Below are positions 1 through 5,741 of a stretch of DNA of 8,956 nt, piece after piece (the first letter of the stretch is position 1; every line of letters starts with the position of its first letter). Origin of the DNA: Opitutaceae bacterium (GTDB lineage: Bacteria > Verrucomicrobiota > Verrucomicrobiia > Opitutales > Opitutaceae); the NCBI GenBank assembly GCA_031254955.1, contig JAIRTK010000314.1:1-8956 (forward strand), written 5' to 3'. The position numbers and the translations under genes are program-made. The notes below the pieces were generated by a model, which was given only the letters and a program-made list of their open reading frames with translations, was not told the DNA's origin and searched no databases.

Positions 1-29
1 CTTTCTCATCGTTTCCAACCAGTAATGGG

Positions 30-75
30 AGGAAGGAAGAGAAAGAGGAAAGATAAAGAATAAAGAGAAAGAGCA
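30..75. repeat. Purine-rich tract, related to tracts at 2359-2458 and 5244-5316
   Basis: Almost every base is A or G, with short words such as GAAAGAGGAAAGATAAAG. Very similar words, partly in reverse complement, recur in two other intergenic regions of this window, so this looks like one member of a dispersed simple-sequence family rather than chance composition in GC-rich DNA. Confidence 0.55.
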
Positions 76-139
76 AAATCGGACTACAAAAGGATAAATC
101 TCATTGGGAATTGGTATAAGGGTTTTATAGGGATTTCCG

Positions 140-162
140 CACTCCGAGCTAAGCTCGGAGTG
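140..162. repeat. Perfect 11-bp stem palindrome, possible terminator or REP-like unit
   Basis: CACTCCGAGCT and AGCTCGGAGTG flank a single A, so either strand can fold into a tight hairpin. It lies about 110 bases beyond the stop of the minus-strand ferredoxin gene. No T-run follows it on either strand, so it is not a canonical intrinsic terminator. It could be a REP-like unit or a 3'-end processing stop. Confidence 0.5.
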
Positions 163-269
163 ATTGAGACCGACGAGACCGAAACCATTTCCTTCGCCGT
201 TTCATATTCGCACGAGGTGCCGGGACAGGCTCCTTGTGACGCGGCGCGCAGCTTTGGTTGGCAGGGGGA

Positions 270-2120
270 CTAAAACGCGAAGCCGTCTTCGGTTCCTTTT
301 GGGGCCTCGGCTTTTCCCTGCACCAGCACGCTGGCGGTTTCATGCACCGCCAGGCCGCGCACGATGACGGCTTTCACCGGGTGCGCGGGACAGGCGTATT
401 GGCAGGCGCCGCAGCCGATGCAGTATTCCGCGCTGACTTCCGGATGGGCGAAGCGGGCGTCGCCTTGTTTCATTTGCAGCGCCGCGGTCGGGCAGTGCTC
501 GGCGCACGCGCCGCAGGCGGTGTCCTCGGTGATGACGATGCATTGCTGGAGCTGCACTTCGGCCACGCCGATGCGCGTGGTGTGCTTCGTGTCGCGGGTG
601 AGGGGCCGGATGGCGCCGTCGGGGCAAATCTCGCCGCACACGGTGCAGTCGAAATTGCAGAAGCTGCGGTCGAAATTCAGGTGCGGTTTCAACATGCCGT
701 TGAGGGTGCCGTAGGCCAGGAGCGCGGGTTCGATGACTTGGCTGGGGCACGCGCTCACGCAGAGCTGGCAGGCGGTGCATTGCGCGGTGAACTCTCGCGC
801 GCCGCGCGCGCCGGGCGGGGCGATGACCCGCCGTCCGGCGCGCTGGCGCTCCCGGCGCTGCGCGCCGTCGCCGTCGTCGCTGTCGTCTTGCGCCGTGGCG
901 AGCAGCAGCGGCGCGGTCGCGCCGAGGGCGAACGCGCCGGCGAGGTTGGCGGCGATAAAGGAGCGGCGCGAGGCGGAGGGTGGGGGCGTTGCGTGATGGG
1001 GTGTTGCGTGATGAGATGATGCGTGATGGAGCGTTGCGCGATGGGGCTTGGGCGGATTGGTATCGCCGCCCGGCGCGGTTTTTGACCGGGTGTTTTCGCC
1101 TTGGCTGTCCGGCGAGGGAGAAGCGGGACGCGGACAGGAATGTCCGCGCTCCTTTGGGGCGGGCGCGGTTTGCGTGGGTGCGGGGTGCGCGGGCGCGAGA
1201 GGTTTTTCTTTTTGCGGGGCGCGGGTTTTTTGGGGCGGGGTCTTTGGCGCGCGGCCGAGCCAGCGGGGGCGGATGCTGTTTTTGTCGCAGACGGAAACGC
1301 AGTTGAAGCAGCCGACACAGCGCGAGTGGTCGATGGTTTGCGCGCGGAGGTCGATGCACTGGGCTTTGCAGCTTTTCAGGCAGTCGCCGCAGCGCACGCA
1401 GCCGGCTTTGTCGATGGCGAACCGCCAGAGCGCGCGGCGCGAGACCAGGCCGAGCAGCGTGCCGACGGGGCAGATGGTGTTGCAGTAGAGCCGTCCACGC
1501 CATGCCGACATCACGGTGACGACGCCGAAGACCGCGAGCACGGGGAGGAACATGCCGATGCCGGTCCAGGGGACGCCGACGGGGGGGACGGCGTTGGAGC
1601 CGGCTTTTTGCGCGAGGGTGGCGACGAGGTTGTTGGCGAGGAGGACGGGCGGGCGGAAGAGCGTGCCGGCGAAGCGTCCGAAGTTGCTGTAGGGGTCGAG
1701 CCAGGCGAGCGCGAAGCCGCCCCAGCCGGCGGCGACAGCGAGCAGGGCGAGCACGAGGAGGATGTGACGGGTTTTGTCGTGCGCGGGGCGGAAGGGGAGA
1801 AACTTTTTTTTGCGGCGGAATTTTTTCGCGAGTCGCGTGACGATGTCCTGAAACACGCCGAGCGGGCAGACGGTCGAGCAATACACGCGGCCAAGCGCGA
1901 GCGTGGCGGCGAGGATGACGAGGCAGGCGATCGAGATGCCGGCGCCGGTGGCAAGTCCGGTGGCTAGCTCGATGGCGGAGGGCGTGAACTGCCAGGCGAC
2001 GACGTGCTTGGGGCCGCGGGGGATGAATTCGCGGTAATCAAGAAAGGCCAGGAGCACCGAGGCCAGACAGGCCACGGCAATGACGACACGGAGGAGTTTC
2101 GGGAGGTTGCGAGGGCGCAT
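270..2120 (-). CDS. Membrane-bound polyferredoxin, NapH/NapG-like fusion with six 4Fe-4S sites
   Basis: A 616-residue iron-sulfur electron-transfer protein. The N-terminal half resembles NapH/MauN membrane ferredoxins: hydrophobic segments near residues 11-27, 60-77, 119-140 and 186-206, and two CxxxCP motifs (C81-C85, C213-C217) facing the membrane. Two ferredoxin motifs follow (C241/244/247/251 and C268/271/274/278). A long proline/histidine-rich linker (about 285-384) leads to an internal Tat-like motif SRRSFIA (384-390) with a hydrophobic stretch. Then come four more cysteine sets: 448-458, 488-499, 527-543 and 567-577. The second half thus resembles Tat-exported NapG. Such fusions are a known family, often near DUF362 proteins, with unknown physiological role. 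The linker is inflated by a palindrome and a 15-nt tandem array. The start at 2120 precedes the first membrane segment; its leader is pyrimidine-rich with no Shine-Dalgarno. Electron donor and acceptor are unknown. Confidence 0.92.
   Translation of the reverse strand: MRPRNLPKLLRVVIAVACLASVLLAFLDYREFIPRGPKHVVAWQFTPSAIELATGLATGAGISIACLVILAATLALGRVYCSTVCPLGVFQDIVTRLAKKFRRKKKFLPFRPAHDKTRHILLVLALLAVAAGWGGFALAWLDPYSNFGRFAGTLFRPPVLLANNLVATLAQKAGSNAVPPVGVPWTGIGMFLPVLAVFGVVTVMSAWRGRLYCNTICPVGTLLGLVSRRALWRFAIDKAGCVRCGDCLKSCKAQCIDLRAQTIDHSRCVGCFNCVSVCDKNSIRPRWLGRAPKTPPQKTRAPQKEKPLAPAHPAPTQTAPAPKERGHSCPRPASPSPDSQGENTRSKTAPGGDTNPPKPHRATLHHASSHHATPHHATPPPSASRRSFIAANLAGAFALGATAPLLLATAQDDSDDGDGAQRRERQRAGRRVIAPPGARGAREFTAQCTACQLCVSACPSQVIEPALLAYGTLNGMLKPHLNFDRSFCNFDCTVCGEICPDGAIRPLTRDTKHTTRIGVAEVQLQQCIVITEDTACGACAEHCPTAALQMKQGDARFAHPEVSAEYCIGCGACQYACPAHPVKAVIVRGLAVHETASVLVQGKAEAPKGTEDGFAF
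986..1045 (-). repeat. 15-nt tandem array inside the ferredoxin gene linker
   Basis: Four consecutive 15-nt units sharing the core GCG(T/C)GATGG on the plus strand. Read on the coding minus strand they give pentapeptides PHRAT, LHHAS, SHHAT and PHHAT at residues about 359-378, just before the internal Tat motif. Since 15 is a multiple of three, unit gain or loss keeps the frame. Confidence 0.85.
1129..1148. repeat. REP-like palindrome within the ferredoxin coding sequence
   Basis: CGCGGACA and TGTCCGCG flank a GGAA loop, a perfect 8-bp stem. On the coding strand it encodes part of RGHSCPR (residues 325-331), in the low-complexity linker. I recall this palindrome and peptide as a recurring hitchhiker in Verrucomicrobia and Planctomycetes proteins. 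That recollection was not checked. Confidence 0.7.
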
Positions 2121-2199
2121 GGAGGAGAGGGAGGGAATGCGGAATGCGGATTGCGGGAGAGAGGGGCGGGGAAATCGGGTGTCGGAGTGTCAGCGATTC

Positions 2200-2261
2200 G
2201 GGGAAGCGGGTTTTGGGAAAGGCGGGTGTCGGAAAGGCGGGTGTTGGGGAGGCGGGTTTTT
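2200..2261. repeat. 15-nt period G-rich tandem array, intergenic
   Basis: Four units centred on GCGGGT(G/T)T with spacings of 16, 15 and 15 nt; the two middle units share AAAGGCGGGTGT. Weaker copies may extend left to about 2169. It lies about 80 bases upstream of the ferredoxin start codon and matches the period of the arrays at 986-1045 and 8729-8803. Confidence 0.8.
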
Positions 2262-2358
2262 GGTTTCCGGGGTTCGCTATTTTGAAGGGTTGTTTTTTGC
2301 GGCAAGGGCGTGGAATCGGGTCACGGAGGGCGCAACTCAAAGTGGTGTCACTCGCGCG

Positions 2359-2458
2359 CTCTCTTTCCTCTTTCCTCTTTATCTTTATTTTTCGTCAGGA
2401 ACGGGCAGGAGGTCCCGAACGCGGCGAGTTGTCAGAGAAGAGGAAAGTGGAAAGAGAG
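2359..2458. repeat. 100-bp element with 21-bp pyrimidine/purine inverted repeats
   Basis: The arms 2359-2379 (CTCTCTTTCCTCTTTCCTCT plus one T) and 2438-2458 are reverse complements at 20 of 21 positions. A 58-base centre with a GC-rich core separates them. The arms belong to the same purine/pyrimidine word family as the tracts at 30-75 and 5244-5316. No coding content was seen. Confidence 0.75.
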
Positions 2459-2871
2459 AGCATAAAGAGGAATGGTTTCGGCGGTGACATCGTTTTGGGT
2501 TGCGTCCGGTCGCGGAGGGCGCGGCGGTTTTATTTTGAATTTTTTTGATTTGCGCTGGCTGAAGGGCTGGGTGGAAGCCTGAAGGAATGGGCGGCAAGGA
2601 GCGCACGATGCGCCAAAAAGGGGATTATGTTTTTCAGGGTGTTTTGTGTCTTTTGCGGTCAACCAAAAGCTTTCGCAACAGCCGGCGAAACGGGCGAGGT
2701 GCCGGAAACGCCGGCGAGGGGGGGCGCCTCGACTGGCGCTTGGGGGCGGTCCAAGCGGGCGTTGGCGCGGAGGAATCGGGTGCTGGCGCGGTGTGGCGGT
2801 TTTTCGTTGTCAGGGCGGGTTCCCGCTTTGGGCGGCGGCGGGGCGGCGGCGGGATTCGGGTTTTTCAAATG

Positions 2872-3810
2872 TTACGCGGCGAGTTTGATGCGCTGGATGT
2901 CCACTTTGCTCAATTCGCCCACGCCGAGGCCGGCGGCGTCGGCGAGGCGGACGTGCTCGATGCCGGTTTCCGCGTGGCCGAGGATTCTCGAGGCGGCGGC
3001 GTCGATGGCGACGATGTCGGTCGAGGCGAGGAGCGTCCGCGAGTGGATGAGGTCGTCAACGCTTTTGCCTTTCGGGCCGTTGCGCACCATCGGGGCGTAG
3101 GCGTCGATGATGTTGAGGTCGGGTTTTTTGAAGCGGAGGAAGTCGGTGATGCATTGGTGGAGGTTGTTTCGGTGGTAAAAGGGGCGGTCCCAGATGGCGC
3201 CCATGAGGTTTTTCATGCAGGCGGTCATGGTCGCGCCGCCGTGGTGTTTGAGGACGGGGGCGTTGATGAACACGTCGCTGTCGAGGATGAGCGAGTGGAC
3301 GAGCGTGGTCTTGAGTTTTTCGCCGCCGGGGATTTCGACTTCGCGGTAATAGGATTTGTCGTGGCCGGGGATCATTTTGCCGCCGGCATCCTTCACGGTC
3401 TGGGCGATGCCGCTGTTTTCGTAGGCGCGTTCCCAGATGTCGCAGGTGTGGTCGAAGACGGACACGCTGGAGGCGCCGGCGGCGAGGCAGAGTTCGATGA
3501 GGCGGCGGACGACATCGGGGTGGGTGTTGGCGGAGCGTTCGGGGACGACATCCCAGCCGATGTTGGGTTTGATGACGACGGTCTGGCCGGGGCGCACGAA
3601 GGCGGACATGCCGCCGAGTTCGTCGATGGCGCGGGTGACCATGCTGGCGCGGTCGCCGTCGCGGATGGCGACGAGCTTGGGGGCGCCGGCTTTCGCGGCG
3701 GGCGCGTCGGCGGCGCGGGCGTCGGCGGGGAAGAGGCCGCCCAGGTCGGCGAGCGAGAAGGCGGCGCCGACGGCGAAGCCTTTTTTGAGGAAATTACGGC
3801 GGGTGTTCAT
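2872..3810 (-). CDS. Tat-exported DUF362 domain protein
   Basis: A 312-residue protein of the DUF362 family (PF04015), whose biochemical role is not established. A twin-arginine signal opens it: TRRNFLKKG at residues 3-11, a hydrophobic stretch to about 25, and a plausible cleavage after ARA (31-33), so the mature protein should sit outside the cytoplasmic membrane. Family landmarks include VVIKPNIGWD (78-87), VFDHT...AYENSGI (118-135), PVLKHHGGATMTACMKNLMG (185-204) and the aspartate-rich C-terminal segment STDIVAIDAAASRILG (263-278). Length is usual for the family. It lies upstream of the polyferredoxin on the same strand, an association seen repeatedly for this family, which suggests a redox partner, though the 750-bp gap weakens co-transcription. 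The start is fixed by the Tat motif; no Shine-Dalgarno is visible. Confidence 0.94.
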   Translation of the reverse strand: MNTRRNFLKKGFAVGAAFSLADLGGLFPADARAADAPAAKAGAPKLVAIRDGDRASMVTRAIDELGGMSAFVRPGQTVVIKPNIGWDVVPERSANTHPDVVRRLIELCLAAGASSVSVFDHTCDIWERAYENSGIAQTVKDAGGKMIPGHDKSYYREVEIPGGEKLKTTLVHSLILDSDVFINAPVLKHHGGATMTACMKNLMGAIWDRPFYHRNNLHQCITDFLRFKKPDLNIIDAYAPMVRNGPKGKSVDDLIHSRTLLASTDIVAIDAAASRILGHAETGIEHVRLADAAGLGVGELSKVDIQRIKLAA

Positions 3811-3843
3811 GGTTGGATGAGTTGAAAAGGGTTTTTGTTTTTT

Positions 3844-4053
3844 ATAAACCGCGAAGGTGGAGAAGATGGCGAAGATGGCGAAGATGGCGAAGATGGCGAA
3901 GGGTGCGAAGGGCGCAAAGGGTGCGAAGAATGCGAAGAGGGCGAAGGGAGCGAAGGGGCGAATAAAAAGGAGGCGTTGGTTCGTGAGCGAAATGAGGAGC
4001 GGAAAAACCGGCTGTTGTTATCCTTCGCGCTTTTCGCGGCCTTCGCGGTTTAT
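3844..4053. repeat. 210-bp element with 14-bp terminal inverted repeats and a 9-nt tandem core
   Basis: ATAAACCGCGAAGG (3844-3857) and CCTTCGCGGTTTAT (4040-4053) are perfect reverse complements at the ends. Inside, 3853-3960 is a continuous 9-nt periodic tract: four exact GAAGATGGC units (3862-3897) followed by seven degenerate ones. It fills most of the space between the phosphoribosyltransferase stop and the DUF362 start. It is MITE-like in shape; no target-site duplication was evident. Open frames across it only reflect the 9-nt period. Confidence 0.8.
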
Positions 4054-4076
4054 GTTTGCTGATTGGTTATATAATT

Positions 4077-4487
4077 TCAGAGCCGCCAAGGCATTTTGAA
4101 GCAGTCTTCGTCGTAGAGGGCGTAGTCGGCGGCGCCGTTGATGGCGAAGGTGCGGATGAGGGCGGCGGCGGAGAGGATTTGTTTCGCGAAGGCGATGGTG
4201 GCGCCGGACTTGATGCGGTCGTCGGCCAGCAGGAGGCGTTTGCCGGCGAAGGCAAAATCAGGTTCGCGGAGGAGGCGCGGCGCGGGGCCGCGCGGGGTGT
4301 TGTCGGGAGCGCGCCAGTTGATGCGGAGGACGTTGACTTCGAGGCCGAGGCGTTCGTGGAGGAGCGCGGCGGGGAGAAGGCCGCCGTTGGCGATGGCGAC
4401 GATCATGTCGAACTCCTCCGGTATCGCGAGGGCGCGCAGGCGGGCGATGATGTCCGCGAAGGTCTTGGGATCGGCGGCGACTGTCAT
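4077..4487 (-). CDS. Type I phosphoribosyltransferase, small
   Basis: A 136-residue protein with the type I phosphoribosyltransferase fold signature. The PRPP-binding motif is LLLADDRIKSGATI (85-98), with the paired acidic residues D89-D90 and the SGAT loop. The upstream IVAIANGGLLPAALL (29-43) matches the glycine-rich strand-loop of this fold. Family members transfer phosphoribosyl from PRPP to a base; which base cannot be told here because the hood region is not diagnostic. The open frame runs further upstream, but the added residues are low-complexity and overlap the S-component gene, so I chose the ATG at 4487, 22 bases after that gene's stop. No Shine-Dalgarno is visible, so translation may depend on the upstream gene. 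It probably phosphoribosylates what the neighbouring ECF transporter imports. Confidence 0.84.
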   Translation of the reverse strand: MTVAADPKTFADIIARLRALAIPEEFDMIVAIANGGLLPAALLHERLGLEVNVLRINWRAPDNTPRGPAPRLLREPDFAFAGKRLLLADDRIKSGATIAFAKQILSAAALIRTFAINGAADYALYDEDCFKMPWRL

Positions 4488-4509
4488 GGCCGGCGTCGCG
4501 TGCCGCGCG

Positions 4510-5055
4510 CTAGGGGCGCGCGGACGGGGAGGAGAGTTGTTTGGCAAGGAGGCGCAGCACGATGAGGCCGCCGATGACTTGGAGCACCATGCCGGGCCAG
4601 CCGATGGAGATGTCTTGAAGCGCCTTGGCGGAGCTGCCGGTCCAGACCCACTCGAAGAGGCCGCCGGCCAGCTGGTAGGAGGCGACGGCGAGCACGAGCG
4701 CGGCAAGGGTGACGCCCAGGCGGCGGGTGGCAAGTGGCGCGAGCACGGCGAGGAGGAGGGATTTTGTCAGGATCACGGGCAGCGCGGTGGCGGGCGGCAT
4801 GCCGAAGAGGGCATGGTTGAGCAGCGGCGAGGCGAGCGCGACGAGCACGCCGGCCCGCCAGCCGCAACGGACGGCGGCAATGAGCGTAAAGAAATAAATC
4901 GGCAGGAGTGTTTTTCCGCCGAGCGGCGCGAGGTGGCAGAGTTGCGGCAGGGCAAGGTTGCCGATGACAAAAACGGCGCTCCAGAAATAGAACGCCTTTT
5001 CGCGCAGGGTAAGGGGGACAAAGATCGTGGGTGCGGCAGGGCTGGCTGTGTTCAT
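4510..5055 (-). CDS. ECF transporter S component (substrate-binding membrane subunit)
   Basis: A 181-residue, highly hydrophobic protein with about six membrane segments (roughly 23-38, 48-63, 66-84, 88-108, 114-131, 152-174), the size and topology of energy-coupling-factor S components. These bind a vitamin or small nutrient and dock onto a shared EcfA/A'/T module, which is not in this window. Motifs NLALPQLCHLAPLGG (33-47), LLPIYFFTLIAA (50-61) and LLNHALFGMPPATALPVI (78-95) resemble one family of predicted S components of unassigned substrate known also from Bacteroidetes. The start at 5055 gives a short polar N-terminus; upstream residues in the same frame are charged low-complexity sequence and were excluded. 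The phosphoribosyltransferase follows 22 bases later, suggesting a base-like substrate. The leader contains an unusual direct repeat. Confidence 0.84.
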   Translation of the reverse strand: MNTASPAAPTIFVPLTLREKAFYFWSAVFVIGNLALPQLCHLAPLGGKTLLPIYFFTLIAAVRCGWRAGVLVALASPLLNHALFGMPPATALPVILTKSLLLAVLAPLATRRLGVTLAALVLAVASYQLAGGLFEWVWTGSSAKALQDISIGWPGMVLQVIGGLIVLRLLAKQLSSPSARP

Positions 5056-5059
5056 GGTC

Positions 5060-5096
5060 GGGTGTGATTTTTTTGGATGGGTGTGATTTTTTGGAT
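5060..5096 (-). repeat. Direct repeat immediately upstream of the ECF S-component start
   Basis: Two adjacent copies of GGGTGTGATTTTTTGGAT on the plus strand, 19 and 18 nt long, differ only by seven versus six T residues. On the coding strand they place two A6/A7-containing boxes within 45 bases of the ATG. They could be an operator pair, a translation-enhancing leader or a recent slippage duplication. Confidence 0.75.
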
Positions 5097-5243
5097 AGGA
5101 AAACCGGCATGACGCACGCGGGCGGCAAGGAGTGACATTTTCAGACGGTTTTTTGCCCCGGCGCCCTGTCGGTTTTTTGGGAGGGCGGGGCGATGCCGCT
5201 AAATGCTGCGGGGGAGGGGGCGATTCAAGCCGAGGCCATGCCC

Positions 5244-5316
5244 TTCTTTCCTCTTCCTTATCGTTCTCCTTTTCTTTCCCTTTCCTTTTTTCGTTCTTCC
5301 TTTCTCTTTCTTCTTT
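5244..5316. repeat. Pyrimidine-rich tract, related to 30-75 and 2359-2458
   Basis: About 70 bases nearly all C or T, built of words such as TTCTTTCCTCTTCC and TTTCTCTTTCTTC. It is the reverse-complement style of the tract at the window's left end. It encodes only lysine/glutamate or serine/phenylalanine low-complexity sequence in any frame. Confidence 0.55.
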
Positions 5317-5494
5317 AGACTTGTTCGCCGACCCGGTTTTTGGCCGTGATGCAAAATGCAAAGCCCATTAACCTAACTTCGTCTATTCGGGACGAAATTC
5401 CATTTTTTCAGGGGAGATGGGAATGCAAGAGCCTGATACCCAAAGATCGGATTTTTCAAAAGGTGTGCAGGTCTGACATGCTCCTATGCGAGGT

Positions 5495-5525
5495 GGGGAG
5501 CGCACGCGTCTCGCGTGCGCTCCCC
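5495..5525. repeat. Perfect 14-bp stem hairpin, REP-like
   Basis: GGGGAGCGCACGCG (5495-5508) and CGCGTGCGCTCCCC (5512-5525) flank a three-base TCT loop. It would be a very stable structure in DNA or RNA. No T-run follows on either strand. In one plus-strand frame it reads SARVSRALP, a peptide I recall as a common signature of intergenic repeats in related genomes (recollection only). Confidence 0.75.
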
Positions 5526-5562
5526 GGTCAGCTTGCCTTGCAACCCTCGGCGGAGCCTCCCT

Positions 5563-5582
5563 GCCGGCGCTGCCGCGCCGGC
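5563..5582. repeat. Short GC hairpin beside the 5495-5525 palindrome
   Basis: GCCGGCGC and GCGCCGGC flank TGCC, an 8-bp perfect stem. It sits 37 bases after the larger hairpin and is probably part of the same composite repeat. Confidence 0.55.
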
Positions 5583-5632
5583 ACTACGCCGGCCCGCGTA
5601 ACTTCGGTTAACAAGGGGGAAAGCCCTTAATT

Positions 5633-5722
5633 AATCGCAGATGGCCGCAGACAGGCATAGACAAGGGCGGGCCTTTGCGGCAAAGCTTGCCGAATCTCTG
5701 TGTTTATCTGTGTCCATCCATG
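5633..5722. repeat. Imperfect inverted repeat ending just upstream of panB
   Basis: The left arm (5633-5662, containing CAGATGGCCGCAGACAGGCA) and right arm (5693-5722, containing GTTTATCTGTGTCCATCC) pair at roughly 60 percent of positions. They resemble the ATGGACACAGATAAACACAGA type of intergenic repeat familiar from several phyla. The right arm lies in the panB leader and could affect its expression. Confidence 0.5.
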
Positions 5723-5741
5723 ACTCAGAACCATTGATCCC

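Larger units (their letters stand above)
1..269. other. Non-coding region downstream of the ferredoxin gene
   Basis: I see no convincing gene here. The stretch holds a purine-rich tract (about 30-75), a short perfect palindrome (140-162), and a GC-rich segment between the palindrome and the end of the minus-strand ferredoxin gene. Small open frames exist on both strands but show no recognisable domain or start signal. Confidence 0.6.
2121..2871. other. 750-bp gap between DUF362 and ferredoxin genes, repeat-filled
   Basis: No gene is supported here. From left to right it holds a G-rich tandem array (2200-2261), a 16-bp imperfect direct repeat (2318-2333 and 2507-2522) bracketing a pyrimidine/purine inverted repeat (2359-2458), a T-rich stretch near 2530-2550, and GC-rich sequence up to the DUF362 stop. 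The segment near 2637-2665 resembles a single arm of a common AAAGACACAAA-type intergenic repeat. The gap is long enough that the ferredoxin gene may have its own promoter, but I could not pick one out. Confidence 0.6.
5056..5741. other. Divergent intergenic region between ECF S component and panB
   Basis: No gene is supported in these 686 bases. In order they hold a direct repeat in the S-component leader (5060-5096), a GC-rich part, a pyrimidine tract (5244-5316), an AT-richer stretch (about 5360-5480) that is the likeliest promoter zone, two GC-rich hairpins (5495-5525 and 5563-5582) and an imperfect inverted repeat (5633-5722) ending 19 bases before the panB start. I could not match a known riboswitch consensus upstream of the S component. 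Confidence 0.6.

Noticed and set aside
140..162. Intrinsic terminator for the ferredoxin gene
   Set aside because: The hairpin is good but no U-run follows on the minus strand, so I list it only as a palindrome.
258..1019. 253-residue plus-strand open frame opposite the ferredoxin gene
   Set aside because: It is alanine/glycine/arginine-rich antisense shadow of a gene with six clear iron-sulfur motifs; no domain of its own.
2587..3825. 412-residue plus-strand open frame opposite DUF362
   Set aside because: Composition (valine, glycine, aspartate-rich) is the typical antisense image of a GC-rich gene; DUF362 motifs and the Tat signal are on the other strand.
3853..3960. Possible CRISPR-like array
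   Set aside because: The units are contiguous 9-mers with no spacers.
3835..4099. Two small plus-strand frames with EDG or KMA repeats
   Set aside because: They only translate the 9-nt tandem tract in different frames; no start signal or conserved domain.
4488..4733. Upstream extension of the phosphoribosyltransferase
   Set aside because: The extra 82 residues are serine/proline low complexity overlapping the S-component gene in another frame.
5056..5240. Riboswitch upstream of the ECF S component
   Set aside because: I looked for thiamine, cobalamin, FMN, preQ1 and purine consensus words and found none; a covariance-model scan would be decisive.
5056..5361. N-terminal extension of the ECF S component, 102 residues
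   Set aside because: It is lysine/glutamate-rich sequence from the pyrimidine tract and leader repeats; the family starts near 5055.
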